A DNA stretch of 64,000 nt, from the NCBI RefSeq assembly GCF_001442625.1, contig NZ_LMZQ01000002.1, forward strand, positions 1 to 64,000. The letters are read 5' to 3'. Source of the DNA: Pedobacter ginsenosidimutans. Lineage in GTDB: Bacteria; Bacteroidota; Bacteroidia; Sphingobacteriales; Sphingobacteriaceae. Position numbers and translations under genes: made by a program. Each line of letters starts with the position of its first letter. The first letter of the stretch is position 1. The notes beneath the pieces were generated by a model. It made no database searches and was not told the DNA's origin. It saw only the letters and a list, made by a program, of their open reading frames with translations. Below are positions 33,548-41,742 of the stretch, in pieces.

Positions 33548-35191
33548 TTAGTTTATATCGAAGTTTTGTGAAATGGTAAGTGCATTAAAAATGTGCGCAA
33601 GGAATTTCTCCTTGGTGGTATTTACTTTTTGCTCGTCTTTGGGATTGGTATTGATCAGTTTTTCGACGAAAAGATCATAGCGGTCCCTAAAAAGCCCCCC
33701 TTTACTCCAATGGTGTTTTTCATCCAGGAAAATGGTTCCAACATCCAGTTTTTTTAGTTCGGAAGGGTTATCAGGGAATGCCTTGCTATCAAAGAGGAAC
33801 CTGCCTGGGGCAACAGAGTTTCTAACCTGGTAAAGCCAGCCCGGTATAAATTTGGCATCCTTGAATGTGTAGGCAAAGAGTTTAAAGTATTCGTTTATAT
33901 CTTTGCATTCTGCATCGGTAATGGTACTGTATTGGTTGAGTTTTTGATTCTCACATTGTTTGATGAAACCTTTTATACCTGCATCATCAAAAGCGCCACC
34001 GTTTTTGGTTAAAGAAATGTGTGCCAGCGAGAAAAAGGCGCCGAGTTTATTTACAAATATTTCACCTGATTTATTTTCATTGCCTATAAAGTCGTCAAAA
34101 GAGAAATTGAACGAATTATCTTTAAATTCTACTGCTTTATACAGGTAATCTGCTTTTGCACTGTTTAAACCATCGCTTCGGGTAAAGAAATCGTATGCTG
34201 CACAGGCACATAACAATTCTGTAATATGACATGGGTTTTTTTGCTCGCTTCCTCCAGTTATGGTCTGATTGGAAATGTTGTTGCCATCAATTTTTTTGCT
34301 TTCTATCGGCCAGCCGATATGGTACAATAGCTTGTAACACTTCTGAACCGTAGGATCGCTCTGATAAAACTGCAGCGCAGCCTGACTGTTTAAAGGAAAG
34401 AATGACGAATCGGCGATTACACTATTCGCTTTGCTTGCCTTTTGTTTATCATCGGGTTTGTTAAAGGTAAAATACGCTGTTAATAATGTTGAGCCAAATT
34501 TGGCTTTAGCAAAATCGATACTGGCATTACCGTTAGAACGGATTTTTACGAAATCCTGTAACGCCTTTGGAATTACTGGAATAGAAGATGCACCTGTACC
34601 GCCAAATATAGACCCAAAAATAAAAACCCTCGCATTTGCACCAGCACTTTCCAGTTTACCCATAAAAGCATCTAATTCCCTTTCCTGCGATTGTACCTCA
34701 GAACCTTTTATAATATTCCGCGCTGCTTCAACAATGCCATGGTACATCAGCATAGAACCCAGGTGGGTTTGGGCCCGGTAGCCATGATCCAATGCAAATT
34801 CCTGTACTGAGCCATTGTCCAGAAACAGATCAGAGATTAATTTATTGGCTTTCTGCTGCTCGGTTGAGCCCGTGGTAATTTTGCTAATGTTCTTATAAGT
34901 TTCCCTTCCAGGGCCGGCATAATTGGTAAAAAACCGGTGTAAATTCAGTTTGGCTGAAAAGAAAGTATTTGCATTTGGTGTTCCGCCTACACTTGAGCCG
35001 GTTGTTTTGATCCGGTTATAAAGGCCGATCAGTTCTTCAACCCGCCCTTTGTTCCCATTATTTTGATCGGTATCAAGCGTGAGGATTTCGATTTCCTGAT
35101 TGTCGAACATTCCGATTCCACACAAGTGGGTAAAGGCTTCCAAACAGCGCATCCCGGTACCGCCTATCGCGATTACGAATAATTTATCCAT
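33548..35191 (-). CDS. Tubulin-like GTPase (Tubulin_2 type)
   Basis: 547 residues. The N-terminus MDKLFVIAIGGTGMRCLEAF is the first strand and phosphate loop of a Rossmann-like tubulin/FtsZ fold; ILTLDTDQNN follows as in FtsZ-like strand 3. The tubulin signature appears as IFGSIFGGTGASSIPVIPKAL near residues 195-215 (GGTGAS for GGGTGSG). It is clearly neither FtsZ nor TubZ; it matches the bacterial tubulin-like families found in mixed operons. It probably binds GTP and may form filaments or a switch. It is flanked by the three-TM protein gene and the giant Hsp70-like gene. Confidence 0.88.
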   Translation of the reverse strand: MDKLFVIAIGGTGMRCLEAFTHLCGIGMFDNQEIEILTLDTDQNNGNKGRVEELIGLYNRIKTTGSSVGGTPNANTFFSAKLNLHRFFTNYAGPGRETYKNISKITTGSTEQQKANKLISDLFLDNGSVQEFALDHGYRAQTHLGSMLMYHGIVEAARNIIKGSEVQSQERELDAFMGKLESAGANARVFIFGSIFGGTGASSIPVIPKALQDFVKIRSNGNASIDFAKAKFGSTLLTAYFTFNKPDDKQKASKANSVIADSSFFPLNSQAALQFYQSDPTVQKCYKLLYHIGWPIESKKIDGNNISNQTITGGSEQKNPCHITELLCACAAYDFFTRSDGLNSAKADYLYKAVEFKDNSFNFSFDDFIGNENKSGEIFVNKLGAFFSLAHISLTKNGGAFDDAGIKGFIKQCENQKLNQYSTITDAECKDINEYFKLFAYTFKDAKFIPGWLYQVRNSVAPGRFLFDSKAFPDNPSELKKLDVGTIFLDEKHHWSKGGLFRDRYDLFVEKLINTNPKDEQKVNTTKEKFLAHIFNALTISQNFDIN

Positions 35192-35209
35192 TGATGTTTT
35201 GATTAGGGA

Positions 35210-35548
35210 TTAAAACCAGTGGCCGATTTTTCCGGTGGAAAATATTTTGCTCATTACAAAACCGATGATGATGTAGAGAATAAAACCGATAGCTGTACCT
35301 ATACTCAAGGCTGTTACATAATTATTCAATACCATAATGTTTGCTTCTGGCTTGAACGCATAATAGCCCAATAGAAAACATACAGCAGGATTTAAGATGG
35401 CTAATATCCAAAACCAGGTTTTACGTGCCTGTGGGTCTTTGGGATTACTCCCCCCTTCAAATTTGATAGCGTTTGCAATGATGGCAGATAAAAGAAGAAA
35501 GATCAATGCGGTAATGATCGAGATGATGTAAGCTGAAGTTGATTCCAT
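35210..35548 (-). CDS. Small three-TM protein
   Basis: 112 residues. Three hydrophobic helices: IISIITALIFLLLSAIIANAI, WFWILAILNPAVCFLLGYYAF and ALSIGTAIGFILYIIIGFVM. No family is recognised. It is the second gene of the operon, between the vWA-like lipoprotein and the tubulin-like GTPase, so it may couple the cytosolic and envelope parts. Confidence 0.8.
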   Translation of the reverse strand: MESTSAYIISIITALIFLLLSAIIANAIKFEGGSNPKDPQARKTWFWILAILNPAVCFLLGYYAFKPEANIMVLNNYVTALSIGTAIGFILYIIIGFVMSKIFSTGKIGHWF

Positions 35549-35575
35549 TTTAGAATTTATTTTAATGATTTTGGA

Positions 35576-37114
35576 TTACTGTTTAGTTTTGATATAGTAT
35601 GAGTACACTACTTTATCTACAGGTTTAAGTTCCTGTAAGGTGTTTTTTATAGATTCGGATAAAGCGGTATTGGGAGTGCTTTTGGCATTAATCCACTCGA
35701 ATTTTGACATTTTTGTGCCTTGTAGATTAGGTGTGGCAGCATTTAATAAAATATCCACCTTAACTAATCCATCAGGATTATGGATGTTAACGAGACTAAA
35801 CTTAGGGTCAAAAGAAACACCAAGTTCAACCTGTTTTGGATTTAGCGCTTTGGTATTTGTAAACAGGGTTTGATTTAAGGTAAAAACCTCATTTATTGGG
35901 TTCGCTGCCTGTGGTTTGTAAATCCATTGCTCTTTTAATTTCCCTTCGGTATTATAGCATTCGAGTGCAATTGCATCACTTTCTTTGTCAGAGAACTTGG
36001 CCTCGCCATTATTTCCTTTGGTTAATTTTGGCTGATGTTTTTTAGCTTCTTCAGCTTTGGCAAAATTTTCGAAATCAGCTGTCACATCCGAAACTTTTAC
36101 GCTGAAGTTTCCGAAAGTGTAACTATCCCCGTTACTCAGATCAATCAACAGCTTCCGGAAGAAATCGTTAAATTGATTTTGGCCAGCGTATGTAATATGC
36201 AGTTGATCGATGTTTTTCCAATCTAAACCAAGTGGATAAAACTCAAAGTTGTGCCCATTTTTAAGGCCGTTAATGTAACCTTCCTTTAAATCGAGGATGT
36301 TTTTTGCCTTATCTGATTTTGCACTTTCATCATAAAAAATACCGCCTGATTTTTCTGAAGGATATACTGTAGATAGCTTATAAGCACTGTTCGATAAATC
36401 AAATCTGGTTGTTGATGGCGAAAGTTTTGATTCGAGTTTTGAAATTATGCTTCCTGCATCAGGATTACCACAGCTGAATATGGTAAAGTAAAGATGTTTG
36501 TTAACCTTTCCTTCTTTATAATCGGCAATAAAAAAATGGACCGCATTTCCTTTTGCAAGCCATTGGGAGAAGGGGATTTTTAAAAAGGCCGTATTTGTAA
36601 CCTCTATGTTATTTTGCCACTCCTCAAAATCGGTAATCAGGAGCGCATCGTTGTTGCCGGCAACAATTTTCTCTACTGTAGCTTGCAAAGGTGCCCAAAT
36701 ATCAACGTATTGCTTCGGATCACTTACCTGTTGGCCCAATTCGGTTGTATTGGCTACGTTTAATAATGATATTTTTTTGGAGCCTAATTTGTAAACTTCA
36801 AACTGCTGGGCAAGAACGGTGTTGAAGCAGGCCGACATCATACTTTTAATCACAGGGTCATTAAAGGCCTTATTTATACCAGATGAAAAATCAATATAAA
36901 GTGCCGGGGTACCTCTTTTCGGATTATGGCCTGGGGTTATGGCCTTATTGTATGTTTCGATACGCTTTCCTAAATCCTGATCATAAAAGTTGAAATTTGT
37001 AGCAGCAAACGGATCTTCTGATTTGGATCCTCCAGAACCTTTACATGCTGAAATTGCAAATAAGGCCAGTAATCCCATTATCCTGAAAAAATTCAGAGTA
37101 TTGCTTGTTTTCAT
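35576..37114 (-). CDS. vWA-like lipoprotein heading the operon
   Basis: 512 residues. Lipobox FAISAC (Cys at about 24) predicts an envelope lipoprotein. Residues about 67-230 look like a vWA fold: TPALYIDFSSGI as strand 1 (DFSSG near a MIDAS), ALLITDFEEW as the central strand, and VHFFIADYKEG. The C-terminal half is beta-rich and unrecognised. The protein at 24411-25259 has a similar vWA-like core. This is the first gene of the operon behind regulon site F, 41 bases below its -7 box. It presumably senses or binds something outside the inner membrane. Confidence 0.8.
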   Translation of the reverse strand: MKTSNTLNFFRIMGLLALFAISACKGSGGSKSEDPFAATNFNFYDQDLGKRIETYNKAITPGHNPKRGTPALYIDFSSGINKAFNDPVIKSMMSACFNTVLAQQFEVYKLGSKKISLLNVANTTELGQQVSDPKQYVDIWAPLQATVEKIVAGNNDALLITDFEEWQNNIEVTNTAFLKIPFSQWLAKGNAVHFFIADYKEGKVNKHLYFTIFSCGNPDAGSIISKLESKLSPSTTRFDLSNSAYKLSTVYPSEKSGGIFYDESAKSDKAKNILDLKEGYINGLKNGHNFEFYPLGLDWKNIDQLHITYAGQNQFNDFFRKLLIDLSNGDSYTFGNFSVKVSDVTADFENFAKAEEAKKHQPKLTKGNNGEAKFSDKESDAIALECYNTEGKLKEQWIYKPQAANPINEVFTLNQTLFTNTKALNPKQVELGVSFDPKFSLVNIHNPDGLVKVDILLNAATPNLQGTKMSKFEWINAKSTPNTALSESIKNTLQELKPVDKVVYSYYIKTKQ

Positions 37115-37154
37115 AACTTATAAATTTTAATGCGCTTTGTATTGTTTAGTTGAT

Positions 37155-37199
37155 CAAAAGTATAAGCATAGTAAGGGCAATCCTTACGGAAAACCGTAA
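37155..37199 (-). promoter_or_regulatory. Regulon promoter site F (tubulin/Hsp70/TerD operon)
   Basis: On the minus strand: TTACGG-TTTT-CCGTAA (37199-37184, perfect), 21 nt, then TACTTTTG (37162-37155). The first gene starts at 37114. Together with site E it is the best copy of the element. Confidence 0.88.
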
Positions 37200-37732
37200 A
37201 GGGAAAATTAAAGGCGATTTAATTTTTAGAACCGAATGGAAGTAATGGAGCTCGAAAAAAGATATGCTTCGGCGATACAGTGCTAACTTAAAGCGCAACT
37301 TTTGTAACCTGTGTAATATCAAAATTGTAGTGATTTAAAGGGAAGCGTTCTGCTTCTCTTTCTTAATACGACGTAATTGACGGATTTTTGCTCTATCTCC
37401 CCTGTCTGGCAGCGTACAGGATAATGCTTGGTTTGGACACTTTGAGCAGGCATTCATTGCCGAATTGGGTCTTTACAATTAATTAGAATTTGATTTAAAA
37501 CAGATACCATTTAGCCCGCTCAGGCAAGGCTAAACTTATTTTATTTAAAATTAGTGGCTACCATAAACAAACGTCGAAAAACACCAGCGCTGGCCTGCCT
37601 TAACCGGCCAATTGTTAAAAAATGTTAAAGGAATTTGAAAATATTATTTTGTTGTTTTTTTTTGAACCTCCATCAGATAAACAAACAGGAAAGCATTTTT
37701 TAGAGCAATTATTTATTTTTTGATTTTAGATC
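37200..37732. other. Intergenic region between divergent operons
   Basis: No gene seen in this 533-base stretch. It is AT-rich near its right end (cattttttagagcaattattta...), where the promoter of the NEW3 gene at 37733 should lie; a tattttttg close to 37719 is a weak -7 candidate. The middle part has no long open frame, repeat of the families seen elsewhere, or clear hairpin. Confidence 0.5.
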
Positions 37733-38590
37733 ATGTTATCAGCATTACCATTTAACCGTTTTCGCTTATCAGGAAGATTTGCGTTTTTTTTCATCATCTT
37801 TTTTGCGCCATCACTGGCCACTATTGCCCAACCATTAAACGAAGCCAAGGCAGGTCCATCGGCTTTTACGGCCAAGCTGATTAATATTGAGGCGGCCACG
37901 AATGAGGTTTTCAGGTACAGCACTACCCTGCATAATGGAACCAAAAAGCAGGCCATTTACGAGCTGAAGGCAACGTTGCCCGAGGGCTGGGTAGTGAGTT
38001 ACAAAGTAGAAGGCAACCAGGTTACCTCGCTTAATATGGATGCAGGCAAAAGCCAGGAAATTGCAGTGGAGATTAATGCCAGTGCAAATGCATCACCTAA
38101 AAAATACAATATCCCCCTTAAAGCCGTTTCGGCCAATGATACCCTTTTACTTAAGCTCGAAGCGGTAGTAAAAGGCTCGTATGGTGTTGCCATGAATACG
38201 CCGAGCGGAAGGCTGAGTGAGGAGGTGAGCTCGGGCGGGCATAAAGACCTGCAACTGGAGGTTAAAAACTCCGGCACACTGGCCCTGAACAACCTGGAGC
38301 TGAGCAGCCAGCTGCCGAGCGGCTGGGAAGTGCGTTTTGAGCCGGCCAAGATCAGTAAACTTGAGGCCGGAAAAAGCGTAACGGTTACCGCCTTTCTAAA
38401 AGTTCCGGATAAAACCATAGCCGGAGATTATGCTGCAACCTTTAGCCTTTCTGGCGCCAATGCGAACACACAACTGGCGTTCCGCATGTTTGTTAAAACT
38501 TCATTACTTTCTGGCTGGATCGGTATTTTGGTGATTGTGCTCGCCATTGGCAGTGTATACTACCTCATCCGCAAGTACGGCAGAAGATAA
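37733..38590 (+). CDS. NEW3-domain membrane-anchored protein
   Basis: 285 residues. A signal peptide (FAFFFIIFFAPSLATIAQP) is followed by two Ig-like NEW3 domains (EVFRYSTTLHNGTKKQAIYELKA..., KDLQLEVKNSGTLALNNLELS...), each with the PxGW motif (LPEGWVVSY, LPSGWEVRF), and a C-terminal TM helix (WIGILVIVLAIGSVYYLI). Such COG1470-type proteins are commonly coded next to ABC-2 transporters, as here, where the ATPase gene begins 29 bases downstream. It probably forms the extracytoplasmic part of that transporter. Confidence 0.88.
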   Translation: MLSALPFNRFRLSGRFAFFFIIFFAPSLATIAQPLNEAKAGPSAFTAKLINIEAATNEVFRYSTTLHNGTKKQAIYELKATLPEGWVVSYKVEGNQVTSLNMDAGKSQEIAVEINASANASPKKYNIPLKAVSANDTLLLKLEAVVKGSYGVAMNTPSGRLSEEVSSGGHKDLQLEVKNSGTLALNNLELSSQLPSGWEVRFEPAKISKLEAGKSVTVTAFLKVPDKTIAGDYAATFSLSGANANTQLAFRMFVKTSLLSGWIGILVIVLAIGSVYYLIRKYGRR

Positions 38591-38619
38591 TCCATCCTTT
38601 AACAGCACAGATTTGAAAG

Positions 38620-39633
38620 ATGGAACCTATCATACAACTCAGGAACCTAAGCAAAAGCTACGGAACTTTTAGGGCGGTTGACGATCTGAACCTGGACGTA
38701 TACCGCGGTGAGATTTTTGGATTGCTCGGGCCAAACGGCGCAGGCAAAACCACCTCGATATTGATGATGCTTGGGCTAACCGACCCCACTAGTGGCACTG
38801 CGCATGTTTGCGGATATGATGCCACCAAAAACCCTATTGCGGTAAAGCAAAAGGTGGGCTATATGCCAGATAGTGTGGGCTTTTATAACCACATGACGGC
38901 CCTCGAAAATTTAATTTATTTGGGCAGGCTGAACAACCTGGACGAAAGTACATTAAAAGACCGGGCCAAAGCAGTGCTTAATATAGTGGGGCTTGCCGGC
39001 AGCATGGATAAAAAAGCCGGCATTTTTTCGCGTGGCATGAAACAGCGGCTGGGCCTGGCTGATGTATTGATCAAAGACCCTGAGGTAATTATTCTCGACG
39101 AGCCAACACTCGGCATAGACCCTGCAGGGGTAAAAGAATTTTTAAGCCTGATTAAAACCCTGAGCCAGCAGCAGGGCTTAACCGTTCTGCTCTCTTCGCA
39201 CCACCTGCACCATGTACAGCAGGTATGCGATCGGGTGGGCATATTTGTTGGCGGGAAACTGCTGGCCCAGGGCGATATTGCCTCGCTTTCTGCGCACCTT
39301 TTTGGCAAAGAAGGAGCCGTTACCACAATTAAAACAGCGCAATTAGTAGAGCAGCCCTGGCCATTGGAAGCAGAAATGAGGCAATGGAATGAGGTTACAG
39401 CTATCGGCATTTCTGGCGATACGCTGGAATTTACCACCCGGCATGATATTACCCCCCGCATTGTTCGTCATTTAGTGGAAAAGGGTTATGGCATTTTACA
39501 GGTAAGCCGTAAGGAGTATGGCCTGGATGAGATCTATCAGAAATATTTTGAAAGTAGTTTTAATGAAAATCTAAATCATGGAAAATCAAGCGGTATCTTC
39601 AAGCGCGCTTTCTTCGGGCAGCACAAAAGATAA
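38620..39633 (+). CDS. ABC transporter ATP-binding protein
   Basis: 337 residues. Walker A GPNGAGKTT (about 37-45), signature region FSRGMKQRLGLADVL (variant of LSGGQ, typical for ABC-2 exporters), Walker B VIILDEPTLGIDP and H-loop LLSSHHLHH. A C-terminal extension of about 100 residues follows, as in CcmA/NatA-type subunits. Its partner permease gene overlaps the end by 56 bases. Substrate is unknown; the NEW3 protein upstream is its likely accessory. Confidence 0.95.
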   Translation: MEPIIQLRNLSKSYGTFRAVDDLNLDVYRGEIFGLLGPNGAGKTTSILMMLGLTDPTSGTAHVCGYDATKNPIAVKQKVGYMPDSVGFYNHMTALENLIYLGRLNNLDESTLKDRAKAVLNIVGLAGSMDKKAGIFSRGMKQRLGLADVLIKDPEVIILDEPTLGIDPAGVKEFLSLIKTLSQQQGLTVLLSSHHLHHVQQVCDRVGIFVGGKLLAQGDIASLSAHLFGKEGAVTTIKTAQLVEQPWPLEAEMRQWNEVTAIGISGDTLEFTTRHDITPRIVRHLVEKGYGILQVSRKEYGLDEIYQKYFESSFNENLNHGKSSGIFKRAFFGQHKR

Positions 39634-40606
39634 GAAATATAAGGGCTCATCTCATCCAAACAGGGCCTTTGGCGTAATCATCCGAAAAGAAATTGCCGAT
39701 CATATCAGGAGCTGGCGCTTTTTGGTATTAGTTGGCCTGGTGCTGTTAACCTTTGTGGCTTCTTTATATGTTTCGGTAAGCAATATTAGAACGGCCTTTA
39801 CCAATACGAACGATCCCGACCATGCTTTTATGTACCTGAAACTGCTTACCTCGACAGATAATGCTATGCCGCCTTTCCATGTACTGCTGAGTTTTCTTGC
39901 ACCCTTGCTTGGCATTAGCATGGGCTTTGATGCCATTAATTCGGAGCAGAACAATGGAACTTTAACCCGGCTTTTGGCACAGCCGATTTACCGGGATAAC
40001 CTGCTGCTGGCTAAATTTAGCAGTGCAATAATGATAGTAGGCATGCTTTTTCTTTCGCTTACCTTACTGATGATTGGTGGGGGGCTGGTGTTAACAGGCG
40101 TTAGGCTGGAAGCTCAGGAACTGATCAGAATAATGGGTTTTGTTTTTGTAACCCTGCTGTACGTTGCTTTCTATTTAAGTTTATCTATCCTGCTTTCTAT
40201 TGTTTTCAGGCAACCGGCTACTGCTGCGCTGAGTGCTTTGGGGCTGTGGCTGTTCTTTACTGTTTTTTACCCGATTATTGTTAACCTGGTTATAAGGGCC
40301 TTTTTACCCGACCCTGCCTACCTTACGCAGGCACAGGTAATGGGTTACAATGAATTTATTTTAGATATGATGCGGATTGCACCAAACCAGCTTTATACTG
40401 ATGCGGCCACTACATTATTGATGCCATCGATACGGAGCCTCGGCCCGATGAGCATGGAGCAAATGGCAGGTGCCATTCCCAGTCCGCTTCCGGTAAAAGA
40501 GAGCCTGATGATTGTATGGCCCCAGTTAAGCGGGATGATTGCCGCCAGTACAGGTTGTTTTGCCATTGCTTATTACCTTTTTATGCGTAGGGAAATTAGA
40601 AGTTAA
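39578..40606 (+). CDS. ABC-2 type permease
   Basis: 342 residues with six hydrophobic segments: FLVLVGLVLLTFVASLYV near the N-terminus, then LLSFLAPLLGISMGF, SSAIMIVGMLFLSLTLLMIGG, MGFVFVTLLYVAFYLSLSILLSIV, LSALGLWLFFTVFYPIIVNLV and a last one near the C-terminus. A large loop with FDAINSEQNNGTLTRLLAQPI is typical of ABC-2 permeases. The start at 39578 lies within the ATPase gene; no better ATG exists before the first TM. It forms the transporter with the ATPase. Confidence 0.93.
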   Translation: MENQAVSSSALSSGSTKDKKYKGSSHPNRAFGVIIRKEIADHIRSWRFLVLVGLVLLTFVASLYVSVSNIRTAFTNTNDPDHAFMYLKLLTSTDNAMPPFHVLLSFLAPLLGISMGFDAINSEQNNGTLTRLLAQPIYRDNLLLAKFSSAIMIVGMLFLSLTLLMIGGGLVLTGVRLEAQELIRIMGFVFVTLLYVAFYLSLSILLSIVFRQPATAALSALGLWLFFTVFYPIIVNLVIRAFLPDPAYLTQAQVMGYNEFILDMMRIAPNQLYTDAATTLLMPSIRSLGPMSMEQMAGAIPSPLPVKESLMIVWPQLSGMIAASTGCFAIAYYLFMRREIRS

Positions 40607-40658
40607 AGCGGATATACTTGGTTAGACATGATTTGATTGGGAAATAGAATTCATTAGA

Positions 40659-40699
40659 CCGTTCATCACAAAATATTATTAAATTTAGCTGATGAACGG
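40659..40699. terminator. Hairpin between converging operons
   Basis: Perfect 10-bp stem, ccgttcatca (40659-40668) with tgatgaacgg (40690-40699), loop of 21 AT-rich bases, in the gap between the ABC permease gene and the minus-strand gene ending at 40751. Confidence 0.6.
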
Positions 40700-40750
40700 C
40701 AGGCCGCGAAGCGCACTTATCTAAGTTCTAAATAACAAAATCGTTGCCCC

Positions 40751-41665
40751 TTATCCAAGCACCAGGAACTTTTTTGCAAAGGACTCAAAGTTTTCTTCCC
40801 TTGCAGAAAGGATGTTGTCCAGGTTTTCTGTGGTGTATTCAAAAAGCCCTTCCGCAATTTTGCGGTGCAGCACCTCAACCATAATGTCTGCCTGTTGGAG
40901 GGGCGTGCCCGATTCCACCATTATCTTTTTTAAAGTATTCCCGTCAACATTAAAGTTCCTGACCTTCGTGTGGGTGAGCCGAGAGGCAATTTGAGCCATA
41001 TCCTCGAAAGAATGGAGATAGGAACAGGTAAGGTGGTAAATCTTGTTTTTATGGTGTTTACCCATCACAACTTTTGCTATGGCAAGGGCAATGTCGCTGC
41101 GTGAAGCGAAATTGAATTTCCTTCCCAAGGTTGCAGAACTGATTCCTCCAATGGAAAGCGTGCGTAGAAATGCCAGGTTGAAAATCGATTCCCGGTCTAT
41201 TCCATTTAACAATAACGTATAAGGCAGACCAAAATCTACATCTTCAACATGATCGGAGATATTGCAGAATGGGTGGGTGAAATTTCCGAAACCTGGTGAG
41301 GGCGCGAGGATCACCACATGGCCAATAGCAGCGAGCCTGGCAGCAGACATGATTTCAAACATTCTTTTGCGGTAATCTGTTTTTTCTATGAGCGGGAGGG
41401 TTATGATCAACTTGTCAATATCCGAAAAACCGCCTACCATGGTGCTGGATGCATCCGGTTTTAATTGCCTCGCTAGGGTGTCAGTTTCCCTTAAGGGTGC
41501 AAACTCCTCTGGCCTGTCGAAAAATACCACCATCTGTGAAGCCTCCAATCCCATTGATTTTAAGCGGTTGATGGTTTCGCTGGCAAAACAACCTGCATGA
41601 TCTATTATGCCAACCCTTTTTGCTTCTTTGTATTTTAAGATCATAATTTTCGGTTTTTCCGACAT
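40751..41665 (-). CDS. NmrA/SDR-like NAD(P)-binding-fold protein
   Basis: 304 residues. The order of strands and helices suits an NmrA-like atypical short-chain dehydrogenase: VGIIDHAGCFASETINRLKSMG, VVFFDRPEEFAPL, DKLIITLPLIEKTDY, GHVVILAPSPGFGNF, then KIYHLTCSYLHSFEDMAQIAS, typical of the NmrA C-terminal half. The usual GxxGxxG is replaced by DHAGCFAS, so cofactor binding is doubtful. It lies downstream of the RND efflux operon but is separated by a strong hairpin. Confidence 0.72.
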   Translation of the reverse strand: MSEKPKIMILKYKEAKRVGIIDHAGCFASETINRLKSMGLEASQMVVFFDRPEEFAPLRETDTLARQLKPDASSTMVGGFSDIDKLIITLPLIEKTDYRKRMFEIMSAARLAAIGHVVILAPSPGFGNFTHPFCNISDHVEDVDFGLPYTLLLNGIDRESIFNLAFLRTLSIGGISSATLGRKFNFASRSDIALAIAKVVMGKHHKNKIYHLTCSYLHSFEDMAQIASRLTHTKVRNFNVDGNTLKKIMVESGTPLQQADIMVEVLHRKIAEGLFEYTTENLDNILSAREENFESFAKKFLVLG

Positions 41666-41678
41666 TTTCAGTTAATCA

Positions 41679-41703
41679 ATGGGGTGGACATTTTCCACCC
41701 CAT
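41679..41703. terminator. Hairpin below the RND efflux operon
   Basis: Perfect 10-bp stem, atggggtgga (41679-41688) with tccaccccat (41694-41703), loop cattt. It lies between the outer-membrane efflux gene and the NmrA-like gene, probably ending the RND transcript. Confidence 0.75.
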
Positions 41704-41742
41704 GCAGATCGACCTTAAAGACCGCGGGAGAGATTCTTAAAT

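Noticed and set aside
33548..35191. FtsZ or plasmid TubZ
   Set aside because: The glycine-rich signature differs (GGTGAS), the length is 547 residues, and neither division genes nor plasmid partition genes are adjacent.
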